A stretch of DNA of 64,000 bases, taken from positions 62,001 through 126,000 of the forward strand of contig QHVH01000001.1 of assembly GCA_003222245.1 (NCBI GenBank), written 5' to 3'. The position numbers and the translations under genes are program-made. The notes under the pieces are model-generated. The model worked only from the letters and a program-made list of their open reading frames with translations. It did not search any database and was not told where the DNA came from. Of the stretch, positions 8,600-17,029 are shown one piece after another (position 1 is the first letter of the stretch; every line of letters starts with the position of its first letter). Origin of the DNA: Blastocatellia bacterium AA13. GTDB lineage: Bacteria; Acidobacteriota; Blastocatellia; UBA7656.

Positions 8600-9613
8600 T
8601 TGATCGAAACCATAATCAAAACTCTTGACCCCGACAGACCGGAAGCCTCAGCGATCCAAGCAGCCGCGAAGGTAATCCTTGATGGCGGTCTCGTGGCATT
8701 TCCCACCGAAACGGTATACGGCTTAGGCGCGGACGCGATGAACGAGCGGGCCGTGCGGCGAATTTTTGAAGCAAAGGGCAGGCCCGCCGACAATCCCGTG
8801 ATTGTGCATGTCAGCAGCCGCGAAATGCTGGCTCGAGTAGTCGTCGAGATCACTCCCGCGGCCCGACGGCTTATTTCGACCTTTTGGCCAGGACCGCTTA
8901 CACTCGTTCTGGAACGTAGACCCGAACTCGCGGGGTCCGTCTCAGCAGGCCTTTCCACCGTCGCGGTTCGAATGCCGGCGAACACCATTGCATTGGAGTT
9001 AATTAAGGCGGCGGACACGCCGATCGCGGCTCCGAGCGCGAATGCCTCTGGAAGGCCCAGCCCAACCAAAGCTGAGCACGTGGCCGAGGACTTGTCGGGT
9101 CAGATCGAAATGCTTCTCGATGCCGGCCCTACGCAGATCGGAATCGAATCCACCGTGCTCGATTTGACCTCCGATCCGCCCGCCATCCTCCGGCCGGGCT
9201 GGATAACCCGAGAGATGATTTCAGGAGTTATCGGATCGCTGAGTGCAGCGGAAGGCGAGGCGTTGGCGCATTCACCCGGTACGAGATACCAGCACTACAA
9301 CCCCAAAGCCCGCGTGATTCTTGTTGAAAGAGATGCGCGCCGATCTGCAATTGATGTTGTTCGCGACTTCAAATCCGAAATGAAGGTGGGCTTCATCGGT
9401 TATTCACAGCTCGAACCAGATCTAAAAGAAGTCGAATATATAAGCATCGAAGATGACGCCGAAAAGTATGCGAGAGCGATCTATGCGGCATTGCGATCGC
9501 TGGATGAAAAGAAGGCGGCGATTATCGTCGTTGAAGGCATCGCGGACGCGGGAGGCGGCGATGCCGTAATGGATCGACTCCGCCGGGCCGCTACGACGAT
9601 CATAAGCGCCTGA
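8600..9613 (+). CDS. Sua5-type threonylcarbamoyl-AMP synthase
   Basis: Makes threonylcarbamoyl-adenylate from Thr, bicarbonate and ATP, the first step of the t6A37 modification of ANN-decoding tRNAs. The YrdC core shows FPTETVYGLGADA, KGRPADNPVIVHV, VAVRMPAN and APSANASGRPSPT. A linker with SPGTRYQHYNPKA follows and then a second Rossmann-like Sua5 domain, so this is the long Sua5 form (about 337 residues), not the short TsaC. The start is uncertain: the open frame reaches back to 8471, but that would lie inside the thrS terminator, so I use the TTG at 8600, which puts about 15 residues before the conserved core. It lies 51 bases before the dehydrogenase gene. Confidence 0.85.
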   Translation: MIETIIKTLDPDRPEASAIQAAAKVILDGGLVAFPTETVYGLGADAMNERAVRRIFEAKGRPADNPVIVHVSSREMLARVVVEITPAARRLISTFWPGPLTLVLERRPELAGSVSAGLSTVAVRMPANTIALELIKAADTPIAAPSANASGRPSPTKAEHVAEDLSGQIEMLLDAGPTQIGIESTVLDLTSDPPAILRPGWITREMISGVIGSLSAAEGEALAHSPGTRYQHYNPKARVILVERDARRSAIDVVRDFKSEMKVGFIGYSQLEPDLKEVEYISIEDDAEKYARAIYAALRSLDEKKAAIIVVEGIADAGGGDAVMDRLRRAATTIISA

Positions 9614-9664
9614 TCGAGATTTAAATCAAATAAATTGGCCGCCCTGAAAGTCGCAAGGAGCCGA

Positions 9665-10831
9665 ATGCAAGCATTGAAAAAAGAGAACCTCACCGAGGAC
9701 GGGTTTCGCTTCTCAGCGAACGAGCCGGAGCCTCAAGTGGGTCACCGCGACGTCAAGATACGCGTCGTCGCCGCTTCTATATGCGGTACCGACCAGGGCA
9801 TTTATCAAATTACATCAAAGCCGGGGATGCGAGACGAGATGCTCTTGCACAACGGCGGCGCCGTCGATCGCTATCGGCCGATCATCGTCGGACACGAATT
9901 CTGCGGCGAAGTGGTCGAGGTCGGAGAAGATGTTGATTCGGAGCTCGTCGCGCTTGGCGATTATGTGACGAGCGAGATGCACATAAGCTGCGGCCACTGC
10001 CAGCAATGCCGCACAGGCCAACGACACATTTGCAAGAACATAAGAGTGAAGGGGCTCCATCTCGACGGAGCGTTCGCGGAATATGTGGTGACGCCCGCGG
10101 AAAATGTGGTTAATCTCGAACGCTTCGGCGGCCGAGAAGCAATTCCACCTCGGCTCGGCGCGTTTCTTGACGCTCTCGGAAATGCGGTACACACGGTTAT
10201 GGAGGGGAATGTCGCAGGTAAAACCGTAGCCATCCTCGGCTGCGGCGCTCAAGGATTGATGGCTACGGCAGTGGCGCGGACGTTAGGCGCAACGAGAATT
10301 TATATAACCGACTTTTCAAACCCTGATGGCTCATTCGATAAACAAAAGCTTGGTGAGCGCTTCGAAACAGCTCGCCAACTCGGGGCCGACTTCTGTTTTG
10401 ATACAAACGAAGAAGCTGCTCCGGGACAACAGAAGGAGCTGTTCGACCGCGCCGGCGATGAGCACGGCGGCGGAATAGACGTTGTGCTTGAAATGAGCGG
10501 CGCCGAGCCTGCGTATGGCGATGCCGGCAGACTCGTCAAGAACGGCGGTCACATCTTGCTGCTCGGGATTCCGGCTCGCCCGCTTCGCTCATTCGACTTC
10601 GGAAAGTACGCCGTATGGAAGGGCGTCACCCTGCGAGGAATCTTCGGCCGCCGCATGTTTGAGACCTGGCACGCCATGCTCGATCTGCTTGCTTCCGAGA
10701 AAACCGGCCTCAAGGCCAAGCTGGACAAGATCATTTCTCCGGAAACCGTACCGCTCTCGGAGTTCGAGCGCGGCTTCGAGATGGTGCGGTCGCATGAGGC
10801 AGTGAAGCTCTTGTTGGTTCCGAGTTCATGA
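9665..10831 (+). CDS. zinc-dependent alcohol dehydrogenase (threonine-dehydrogenase-like MDR)
   Basis: A 388-residue medium-chain dehydrogenase. AAGGAG four bases before the ATG at 9665 fixes the start. Catalytic zinc ligands are in SICGTD and GHEFCGEV (Cys, His-Glu); the structural zinc loop is [15 protein letters not shown]; the NAD-binding turn is [10 protein letters not shown]. It most resembles threonine 3-dehydrogenase and sorbitol dehydrogenase, but the roughly 20-residue insert between ICGTD and GHE is longer than usual, so substrate assignment stays open. It follows sua5 by 51 bases on the same strand and is convergent with lpxK, whose stop lies 40 bases downstream. Confidence 0.75.
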   Translation: MQALKKENLTEDGFRFSANEPEPQVGHRDVKIRVVAASICGTDQGIYQITSKPGMRDEMLLHNGGAVDRYRPIIVGHEFCGEVVEVGEDVDSELVALGDYVTSEMHISCGHCQQCRTGQRHICKNIRVKGLHLDGAFAEYVVTPAENVVNLERFGGREAIPPRLGAFLDALGNAVHTVMEGNVAGKTVAILGCGAQGLMATAVARTLGATRIYITDFSNPDGSFDKQKLGERFETARQLGADFCFDTNEEAAPGQQKELFDRAGDEHGGGIDVVLEMSGAEPAYGDAGRLVKNGGHILLLGIPARPLRSFDFGKYAVWKGVTLRGIFGRRMFETWHAMLDLLASEKTGLKAKLDKIISPETVPLSEFERGFEMVRSHEAVKLLLVPSS

Positions 10832-10871
10832 CCATTCTTATTCCATCAGAGATCTTGCCGGAGTGAACGGG

Positions 10872-11996
10872 TCATTTTTTCTTACCCACTCGCCTCAGTA
10901 GAAGGCTTTTCAGTCTGACTTCGTCATCGCTTTTGACTTCAATCTCCGCGACATAGATTGGCAGCTCACGTTCGACGAGACCTTCAAGCTTCACCGCATC
11001 CTTCTCGGTCGTTATCAAGATCTCGGCTCCATCTATCCGCGAGTCCTTGCTCACGCGGTCGAACTCTTCCTGAGTATAAGCATGGTGATCGCGGAAGAAG
11101 TTCTTACTGACAATGCTGATGCCGGCTTCCAGAACATCTTCGGCGAAGGCATCAGGGTTTCCGATTCCGCACAGCAGGGCCGAGTTCCATCCGCGGAATT
11201 GCTCCGCATCATATTTGATGCCGCTCGACAGATGCCGCAGTCGAACAATGTCGGTGTAAAAATACAGAACTGGCGTCTTGTCGCCGCATGAATATTTCAG
11301 AATTCTCGTCAACTGCGCTTGATCGAAAGCTCGGTTGGCGCGAGTGATAATTATGGCATCCGCGCGTTTCAGCCCATACAGCGGTTCCCGAAGCCGGCCG
11401 AGGGGAAAGACTTCGAAATCGCCGAACGGGTCTGTTGCGTCTACTACTAGAATGTTCAGGTCGCGAGCGAGGCGTAAGTGCTGGTACCCATCGTCAAGTA
11501 CCAACACCTCCGCTCTCGTTTCTTTTTCGGCAAGCCGGCCGGCTTCGTAGCGGTCGTTATTTATGATTATTGGAATCTCCGGCAGAGCTCGCGCGAGCAT
11601 TACCGGTTCATCACCATATTCAAAATGGCTGGCTTTGAGATTCTCTTTTACATTCAGCCCCGTGCGCGACCGCGGGTCAGCGACGTTGGCGTCGTTCAGC
11701 CGGTCGCTCGGTATATTGAGCGTCTTTATTCCACTGGAACGCCGCTTATATCCCCGCGACAATATTGCCACGGAGAAGTCCTCGTCGCGCAGGTATCGAG
11801 CTATATATTCCACGAGCGGAGTCTTTCCCGTGCCGCCCAAAGTTATGTTGCCGATACTTACGACCGACGCGCTCAATCTTCGCGGGGTTATGTAACCTGT
11901 CTCGTATGCGGCAACGCGAAATCGTAGCGCGATCTCGTAGGTCTTAGCCGGAAGCCAGAGCACGGCTCGCAGAAGTTTGTTAGGCCTCCAGGTCAT
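10872..11996 (-). CDS. lpxK: tetraacyldisaccharide 4'-kinase
   Basis: Phosphorylates the 4' position of the tetraacyldisaccharide 1-phosphate to give lipid IVA, on the inner face of the cytoplasmic membrane. The Walker A motif SIGNITLGGTGKTP lies at about residues 47-60 after a hydrophobic N-terminal helix, and the family signature VLDDGYQHLRLARD near residue 170 contains the catalytic Asp region. At 374 residues the length is normal. Its ATG overlaps the TGA stop of waaA (ATGA at 11993-11996 on the reverse strand), so the two lipid A/Kdo genes are translationally coupled. Together with kdsA at 51.5 kb this shows that the organism makes Kdo-containing lipopolysaccharide. Confidence 0.93.
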   Translation of the reverse strand: MTWRPNKLLRAVLWLPAKTYEIALRFRVAAYETGYITPRRLSASVVSIGNITLGGTGKTPLVEYIARYLRDEDFSVAILSRGYKRRSSGIKTLNIPSDRLNDANVADPRSRTGLNVKENLKASHFEYGDEPVMLARALPEIPIIINNDRYEAGRLAEKETRAEVLVLDDGYQHLRLARDLNILVVDATDPFGDFEVFPLGRLREPLYGLKRADAIIITRANRAFDQAQLTRILKYSCGDKTPVLYFYTDIVRLRHLSSGIKYDAEQFRGWNSALLCGIGNPDAFAEDVLEAGISIVSKNFFRDHHAYTQEEFDRVSKDSRIDGAEILITTEKDAVKLEGLVERELPIYVAEIEVKSDDEVRLKSLLLRRVGKKK

Positions 11997-13357
11997 TTCG
12001 GTATCATTTCGGTATCAGCCAAGAACCTTCCAGTCCCGCTCACAACTAATGCGTTAAGCTCGGACAGAATGCAATCAACGGCCCCGCTGTTGCGCTCGAC
12101 AAGCGCGCGGGCTCGCTGCCCCATCGCTGAAGCCGCGGCACTGTCTTCCACAAGCTGAACAATGCGATTCGCCAGCGATTCAGACAGTCCCGATTCAGAC
12201 TCCTCTTCCAATTGGATTAAGGCGTCTGCCTGAACGAAGAGTTTGATTATCTCTCTGAAATTCTCGGTATAAGGGCCGGTTATGACCGGCCTCGCCAGAG
12301 CAGCCGGTTCAATTACGTTATGCCCGCCGCGGGGAACAAGGCTGCCGCCGACGAATACGACGTTGGCGTTCACGTACGCGCTCGAGAGCTCTCCTATTGA
12401 ATCGAGCAGCAATACCTCGGCTTTGACAGGCTCAATCCGAGACGCCGATTCATCCGAGAAACTCGAGCGCCGTGCAAGCGTGAACTCCGATCGAGTAATC
12501 AGTTCCGCGACTTCCTCAAACCGCTCCGGATGGCGAGGTGCGATCAGGAGCCTCGCTTCAGCCAAGCCGGGACGCCGCCGCGCTTTGCGAAATGCATCCA
12601 GCAGCATCGCTTCTTCGCGCGGTGCGGTGCTTCCGGCTACGATCAATGGCCCGCCCTCGCTTAATGCAATAAGCCTTGCGAATCCCGCTCGATCAGACGA
12701 ATGCCGAGAAGGAACGGACTGATCGAATTTGACGTTGCCGCAGACTCGCACGCGTTCAGGCGGCGCCCCTAACGCTTCAGCGCGACCGGCATCGGTTTCG
12801 GTCTGCATGAGAAATAGATGCACGTCTCCGAGTACTCGTTTGATAAATCGTCCGGCGCGCCGGTAACCCGAATAGGACCGGTCGGAGATTCTACCGTTGG
12901 CAATTACAACCGGAACATTCCGCAATCGGCATTGGCGAAGAAAGTTCGGCCATAATTCCGTCTCCATAATCACAACGCACGAAGGCCTGAGCTTCTCGAG
13001 CGATCTTCGAGCCGAGAGCTGCCAGTCGAATGGGAAATAGAAGATCGAGTCTGAAGATGGGCTCCTCTCACGCGCAAGCCTCTGGGCGGTGATTGTAGTT
13101 GTTGAGACTACTATTTTGAACCCAGGAAGAGTCAATCGAATCTTCGCGATCAAGGGCTGCGCAGCGAGGAACTCTCCTACCGAAACCGCGTGAACCCAGA
13201 TTGAGGGACCGTCATCATCGGCGGAAATGCGCGGCAGAAATCCCATGCGCTGCGAAAAGCTTTCAAGGTATTTGCCGTTTTTGAGTGATTGAAAAATGAA
13301 ATACGGAAGCAGGAAGAGAAACGCCAGCGAATACGCCAGACTGTAGAGAAGGTACAT
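11993..13357 (-). CDS. waaA: 3-deoxy-D-manno-octulosonic acid (Kdo) transferase
   Basis: A GT30 glycosyltransferase of 454 residues that adds Kdo from CMP-Kdo to lipid IVA. An N-terminal membrane anchor (residues 1-23) is followed by the GT30 landmarks WVHAVSVGEFLAAQP, METELWPNF, NGRISDRSY and, near the C-terminus, VGGSLVPRGGHNVIEP, the sugar-nucleotide binding loop. Whether it adds one or several Kdo units cannot be seen. It precedes lpxK with a 4-base overlap. The efp gene ends 50 bases upstream on the same strand, so efp-waaA-lpxK may be one transcript. Confidence 0.93.
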   Translation of the reverse strand: MYLLYSLAYSLAFLFLLPYFIFQSLKNGKYLESFSQRMGFLPRISADDDGPSIWVHAVSVGEFLAAQPLIAKIRLTLPGFKIVVSTTTITAQRLARERSPSSDSIFYFPFDWQLSARRSLEKLRPSCVVIMETELWPNFLRQCRLRNVPVVIANGRISDRSYSGYRRAGRFIKRVLGDVHLFLMQTETDAGRAEALGAPPERVRVCGNVKFDQSVPSRHSSDRAGFARLIALSEGGPLIVAGSTAPREEAMLLDAFRKARRRPGLAEARLLIAPRHPERFEEVAELITRSEFTLARRSSFSDESASRIEPVKAEVLLLDSIGELSSAYVNANVVFVGGSLVPRGGHNVIEPAALARPVITGPYTENFREIIKLFVQADALIQLEEESESGLSESLANRIVQLVEDSAAASAMGQRARALVERNSGAVDCILSELNALVVSGTGRFLADTEMIPK

Positions 13358-13407
13358 ATCACGCGCTTAGACCGAGCGTCGCAAAATAGAGGCTAAATAT
13401 CGCGGAT

Positions 13408-13965
13408 CTATTTGGCTCTTTCCAGATAGACCCCCTTTGAGGGGTCAACGCGAATGCGGTCGCCCTCTTTTATAAAGGGAGGAACCAGCACGGTGACGCC
13501 GGTTTCGAGCTTGGCGGGTTTGGGGCTGTTTGAAGCCGTGGCACCTTTCATCTCGGGCTGCGTCTCGACGACCGTAAGCTCGACCGCGGGTGGAAGCTCG
13601 ACGCCCATCGGTGAGCCTTCGAAGAATTCGACTTGAATCTTTGTGCCGGGAACCATATAGCTGACTGCGTCACCCAGTGTCTCGGCGCCTAACGCGATCT
13701 GATCGTAAGTCTCGGTGTTCATGAAATGTTGCATATCGCCATCTGAGTAAAGATATTCCATCTCGTGTTCTTCGAGCATGGCGCGCTCTATGTTTTCGGT
13801 CGAGCTGAATCTTACTTCAGTCGATGATCCGTTTTTTATATTTCTGAGTTTTGCCTGCACAAACGCCCGGAGATTGCCGGGCGTGCGATGCTGGAAGTCC
13901 AGCACCCGATGCGGCGCATTATTGTAAATAATGATCATCCCTTTTCTTATATCGTTTGCTTGCAT
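13408..13965 (-). CDS. efp: translation elongation factor P, PGN-loop type
   Basis: A 185-residue EF-P that relieves ribosome stalling at polyproline. All three beta-barrel domains are present: KOW-like N-domain, the central OB domain with [12 protein letters not shown], and a C-terminal OB domain ending [17 protein letters not shown]. The loop that reaches the peptidyl-transferase centre reads [10 protein letters not shown], with Asn31 where Escherichia coli has the beta-lysylated Lys34 and no Arg at the rhamnosylation position used by EarP. No epmA, epmB or earP gene is seen nearby. A linker of about 15 residues ([14 protein letters not shown]) is inserted before the last domain. Confidence 0.95.
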   Translation of the reverse strand: MQANDIRKGMIIIYNNAPHRVLDFQHRTPGNLRAFVQAKLRNIKNGSSTEVRFSSTENIERAMLEEHEMEYLYSDGDMQHFMNTETYDQIALGAETLGDAVSYMVPGTKIQVEFFEGSPMGVELPPAVELTVVETQPEMKGATASNSPKPAKLETGVTVLVPPFIKEGDRIRVDPSKGVYLERAK

Positions 13966-14241
13966 CTCGGTAGGATCCCTTCCGTTTATCTGTCAGATAA
14001 CAGCCACGCTTTCTTATATTACTACCTAACGTCACGATTCTCATACCGGGTCAGGAACTTTATTTCGCCGAGCGGCGACCGAAAGAGCGAGCGATGGTGG
14101 CAGTTGACAATAATGATCCGCGGAATCCGCAATATTACAAAGCAAGAGATCATTTCGCCGGCAGCCCCTCCTCTCCTGAAACCATACTGAAACCATGCAC
14201 CGGCCTTGCGGGTGAGTGGCCGGAACTGTATACAAGATCGG

Positions 14242-14811
14242 ATGGCGAGAACGGCCAGACGAATAGGGCTCGTGCTGATAAGCAGCGGAGCCCTCGTTTT
14301 CTTGACGCTCTCGTCGATTTTTCCCTGGTCGGCGAAGAGCCGGCATACTCTGAAGCGAGTTATCGCAAAGACTGAAATGCGGTGGGGGACGATACGAGGC
14401 GAGCCTCCGCGGCTCATCTCGATTTCAGGAAATGTCAACGAAGCAGGCGTTGAAATCGAGGCTCTCGATTCGCCTTCCGGGATGGCGACCGTAACCGATA
14501 GAGACGGGAGATTTGTATTGCCCTGGGTCGACTGGTATCCAGGGGCCGCCTATGATCTCGTGTTCAGCGTCGGCGAAACACGCGCGCGGCTTTTGACAGT
14601 CCCGGCGCCTTCGGTCGCGCCGTCCAACGGGGTTTTTGACGCTGGAGATTTCAACCTATCGAGGGCGCAACAGGTCGACAGAGGCGCATTGCAAGGCCTC
14701 AATTCGATAAGCTATGAAGTATACGACTCGGTTAACAGGCCTTACTATCGAAAGCTATATGAGACCCTGACTGATGGGAAACCAGCGACGAAGAGCGGGT
14801 TGATGCAGTGA
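14242..14811 (+). CDS. membrane-anchored protein with carboxypeptidase-regulatory-like domain, coupled to the next gene
   Basis: A 189-residue protein. The ATG at 14242 opens directly on an N-terminal membrane segment (GLVLISSGALVFLTL). A beta-sandwich region follows (ISISGNVNEAGVEIEALDSP with VTDRDGRFVLPW), resembling the carboxypeptidase regulatory-like fold, then a helical stretch to the stop. The final codons overlap the GTG start of the next gene by four bases (GTGA at 14808-14811). The next product carries a transglutaminase-like core, and the last 20 residues here plus its first residues read like one continuous helix, so the two may be halves of one protein split by a frameshift, or a true coupled pair. 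Confidence 0.5.
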   Translation: MARTARRIGLVLISSGALVFLTLSSIFPWSAKSRHTLKRVIAKTEMRWGTIRGEPPRLISISGNVNEAGVEIEALDSPSGMATVTDRDGRFVLPWVDWYPGAAYDLVFSVGETRARLLTVPAPSVAPSNGVFDAGDFNLSRAQQVDRGALQGLNSISYEVYDSVNRPYYRKLYETLTDGKPATKSGLMQ

Positions 14812-15254
14812 ACGACTTCGTCGCAACGAAACTCAACTTGAACGAGACGCAATGGGAAATCGGGTCGCCGCGAAGAATACTCGAGACGGGCTCACGATAT
14901 TGCGGGCATCTGAGTGATGCCATGGCGACGCTGTTGGAAACCGGAGGCTACACGGCACGGGTGATTCATCTGAGCGATGGCCTGACTGACCCTCATACGC
15001 ATTCGGTCACCGAAGTGTGGTACGGAGATGGATGGCATCTCTATGACCCGACGTACGGGTTCAAGTTCATCAGTGACGGCGGCCGAGTGCTCAGCTATAA
15101 CGAGTTGAGGCTCGACAGAAGTAGAATATCGGAAACGGCGATGGGGCAGTTGAAACCCAAGGTTCGTCGCAGAGTCTTAACGTGGATGCCCGCGGTATAC
15201 GCATCAGGCTACCACCACTTCTATTACATACGGACATTGAAGCATAGGCGTTGA
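14808..15254 (+). CDS. transglutaminase-like cysteine protease/transferase domain protein
   Basis: A 148-residue protein with a complete transglutaminase-like triad: Cys in RYCGHLSDAM (about residue 35), His in PHTHSVTEVWY (about residue 66) and Asp in HLYDPTYG (about residue 80). Members act as proteases, peptidases or crosslinking enzymes; in bacteria many are exported or sit beside polysaccharide genes. It has no signal sequence of its own and begins with GTG inside the stop of the upstream membrane-anchored gene. Downstream, an O-antigen-ligase-like gene follows on the same strand, hinting at an envelope role. The substrate is unknown. Confidence 0.65.
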   Translation: MNDFVATKLNLNETQWEIGSPRRILETGSRYCGHLSDAMATLLETGGYTARVIHLSDGLTDPHTHSVTEVWYGDGWHLYDPTYGFKFISDGGRVLSYNELRLDRSRISETAMGQLKPKVRRRVLTWMPAVYASGYHHFYYIRTLKHRR

Positions 15255-15394
15255 AGTTTGACCGCGTTGAACCGCTGGTTGACAATGAACTACCGCAAAA
15301 TTATTCTTCTGCTTGTCTTGCGAGTCGATCGGGACCACTCACCTCCCTATTGATCCCGAGTTCCATACGCCTCCGTTTCCTTCAAAACTTGGAA

Positions 15395-17029
15395 ATGTCG
15401 ACGAATCCACCCAATCACAGCCAATCGGTTGCTGAAACCGTTAACCGAATTGACCTCGTATGTGACCGGATCATCGTCGGCGCGCTTTTTCTTTATGCCG
15501 TATTTGCACCGCACTCGATTGCATTGACTGAAGGCAGCGCGCTGGTGGGTGCGGTCGCCTGGGCCGTGCGGCTAGCGAGGAGCCGGAGATTCGACAATCT
15601 GAAGAGCCCGGCCGATCTTGCGCTCTTCGGATTCTTCGCCTGCTGTGTCGCGTCATCTTTCTTCTCGTATGTTCCAGCCACGAGTATCAGTGGACTGCGA
15701 AGCCAGGCGTTCTTTCTCGCGTTCTACTTTGTCAGCAGCAGGATCATGACTATTCGTCATGCGCGTTTCCTGGTCATAGCAATAGTCGGCTCTTGCCTGA
15801 TAAACGTCGCGTGGAGCGCCGGACAACTGGCAAAGGGGCGAGGCGTTAAGATCGACGGCTTCATTGCGGGAAGCCCGTTCGCGGAATCGGATCTGATTCC
15901 TGGCGATGTCGTAATCGAAGCGGATGGCGAGAAGGTGAACAGCCCGGACGACATCTCTCGCATAGTCGACAACGGCCGCGGCCGGCTAACTCTCAAATTC
16001 GAACGTAAAGAAGCGCTGGGCGAGACCAGCGTATCGCGGCGCGAGATCAAAGCGTCTCCAGCTTCGGGTAGAGATCGATTGGGGCTCGTGAGTTCACCGG
16101 GAAGGAACTTTCGAGTCACCGGCCTGTATAGTCACTACGAGACATACGCCGAAGTACTGCAGCTCATCGCCGCGCTTGCGGCGGGATTGATCGTGGCTTT
16201 TCCGTTTAGAAAGACCATTCCTTTTTTTCTGTTGATCGCGAGCGCCGGCTTGATAGTCGCGGCGCTGGTTCTTACCTCGACCAGGGCGCCGATAGCGGGC
16301 CTTGGCTGTGCCGTCCTTGTCATCTCTCTTGCAAGCGCGCGGCGGCGCATTACAGCGGCGGCCGTACTGTTTCTCTTGATCCTGGCCCCGATTGCTGTCG
16401 TTGCGATTCAGCGTTCGCGCGGTGTGTCGTTTGTAGATCCCCAGGAAGGCAGCACTGCGTATCGGCTCGAGGTTTGGAAAGAGGCGGTCAATCTCGTGCG
16501 CGGAAACCCTGTTCTTGGCATCGGCAGGGGAACGGAAGGCGACGAGGGGTTCAAGGAGCAGTATAAGCTCTTTGACGGCGGCAAGCTTCCCGTAGGCCAC
16601 TTTCATTCAACGCCGGTTCAAGTGGCTACGTGGTGGGGCCTGGCCGCGCTCGGCTTTTACGCGTGCTTCATGACGATCTTCATTCGTGAGATGTGGAAGC
16701 TGAGTCGATCCGAAGCCGCGCAGAAAGACTGGTCGTATCGCGCGATAAGCCTGGGGGTGCTCGGGGCCATTACGGCATTCAATGTCAGCTCGCTTGTCCA
16801 TTTCAATTTCGGAGACGGGGAAGTGGCTATGATGCTCTGGCTGATCGCGGGGATCGGTTTTGCGACGCGCCGGATCTGTTTGGAGTCTCGCGCTTCGACA
16901 GCGCCAGCAGCGCCCGAGCAGTCAACAGCAGAACAAATAGGTTCACATAAAAATCAATACCAACCGCGAGAAAGAGTCTCTGGACCGAACGCCCAGGCAG
17001 CAGCGGCAGCACAAGACCCGCGGCGCTGA
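15395..17029 (+). CDS. O-antigen ligase-like protein with apparent PDZ insert
   Basis: A 544-residue polytopic membrane protein. The O-antigen ligase/polymerase signatures are STAYRLEVWKEAVNLVRGNP, VLGIGRGTEGD and the HFHSTPVQVATWWGLAALGF loop near residues 405-425. Between an early membrane segment and GRNFRVTGLYSHYET there is a soluble insert (about residues 150-230) that reads like a PDZ domain: IAGSPFAESDLIPGDVVIEA followed by NSPDDISRIV and a basic beta strand. I chose the ATG at 15395; the frame is open back to a TTG at 15251 that touches the previous stop, but that extension looks non-coding. The C-terminal 50 or so residues after the last membrane segment overlap the convergent GT87 gene. 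Confidence 0.7.
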   Translation: MSTNPPNHSQSVAETVNRIDLVCDRIIVGALFLYAVFAPHSIALTEGSALVGAVAWAVRLARSRRFDNLKSPADLALFGFFACCVASSFFSYVPATSISGLRSQAFFLAFYFVSSRIMTIRHARFLVIAIVGSCLINVAWSAGQLAKGRGVKIDGFIAGSPFAESDLIPGDVVIEADGEKVNSPDDISRIVDNGRGRLTLKFERKEALGETSVSRREIKASPASGRDRLGLVSSPGRNFRVTGLYSHYETYAEVLQLIAALAAGLIVAFPFRKTIPFFLLIASAGLIVAALVLTSTRAPIAGLGCAVLVISLASARRRITAAAVLFLLILAPIAVVAIQRSRGVSFVDPQEGSTAYRLEVWKEAVNLVRGNPVLGIGRGTEGDEGFKEQYKLFDGGKLPVGHFHSTPVQVATWWGLAALGFYACFMTIFIREMWKLSRSEAAQKDWSYRAISLGVLGAITAFNVSSLVHFNFGDGEVAMMLWLIAGIGFATRRICLESRASTAPAAPEQSTAEQIGSHKNQYQPRERVSGPNAQAAAAAQDPRR

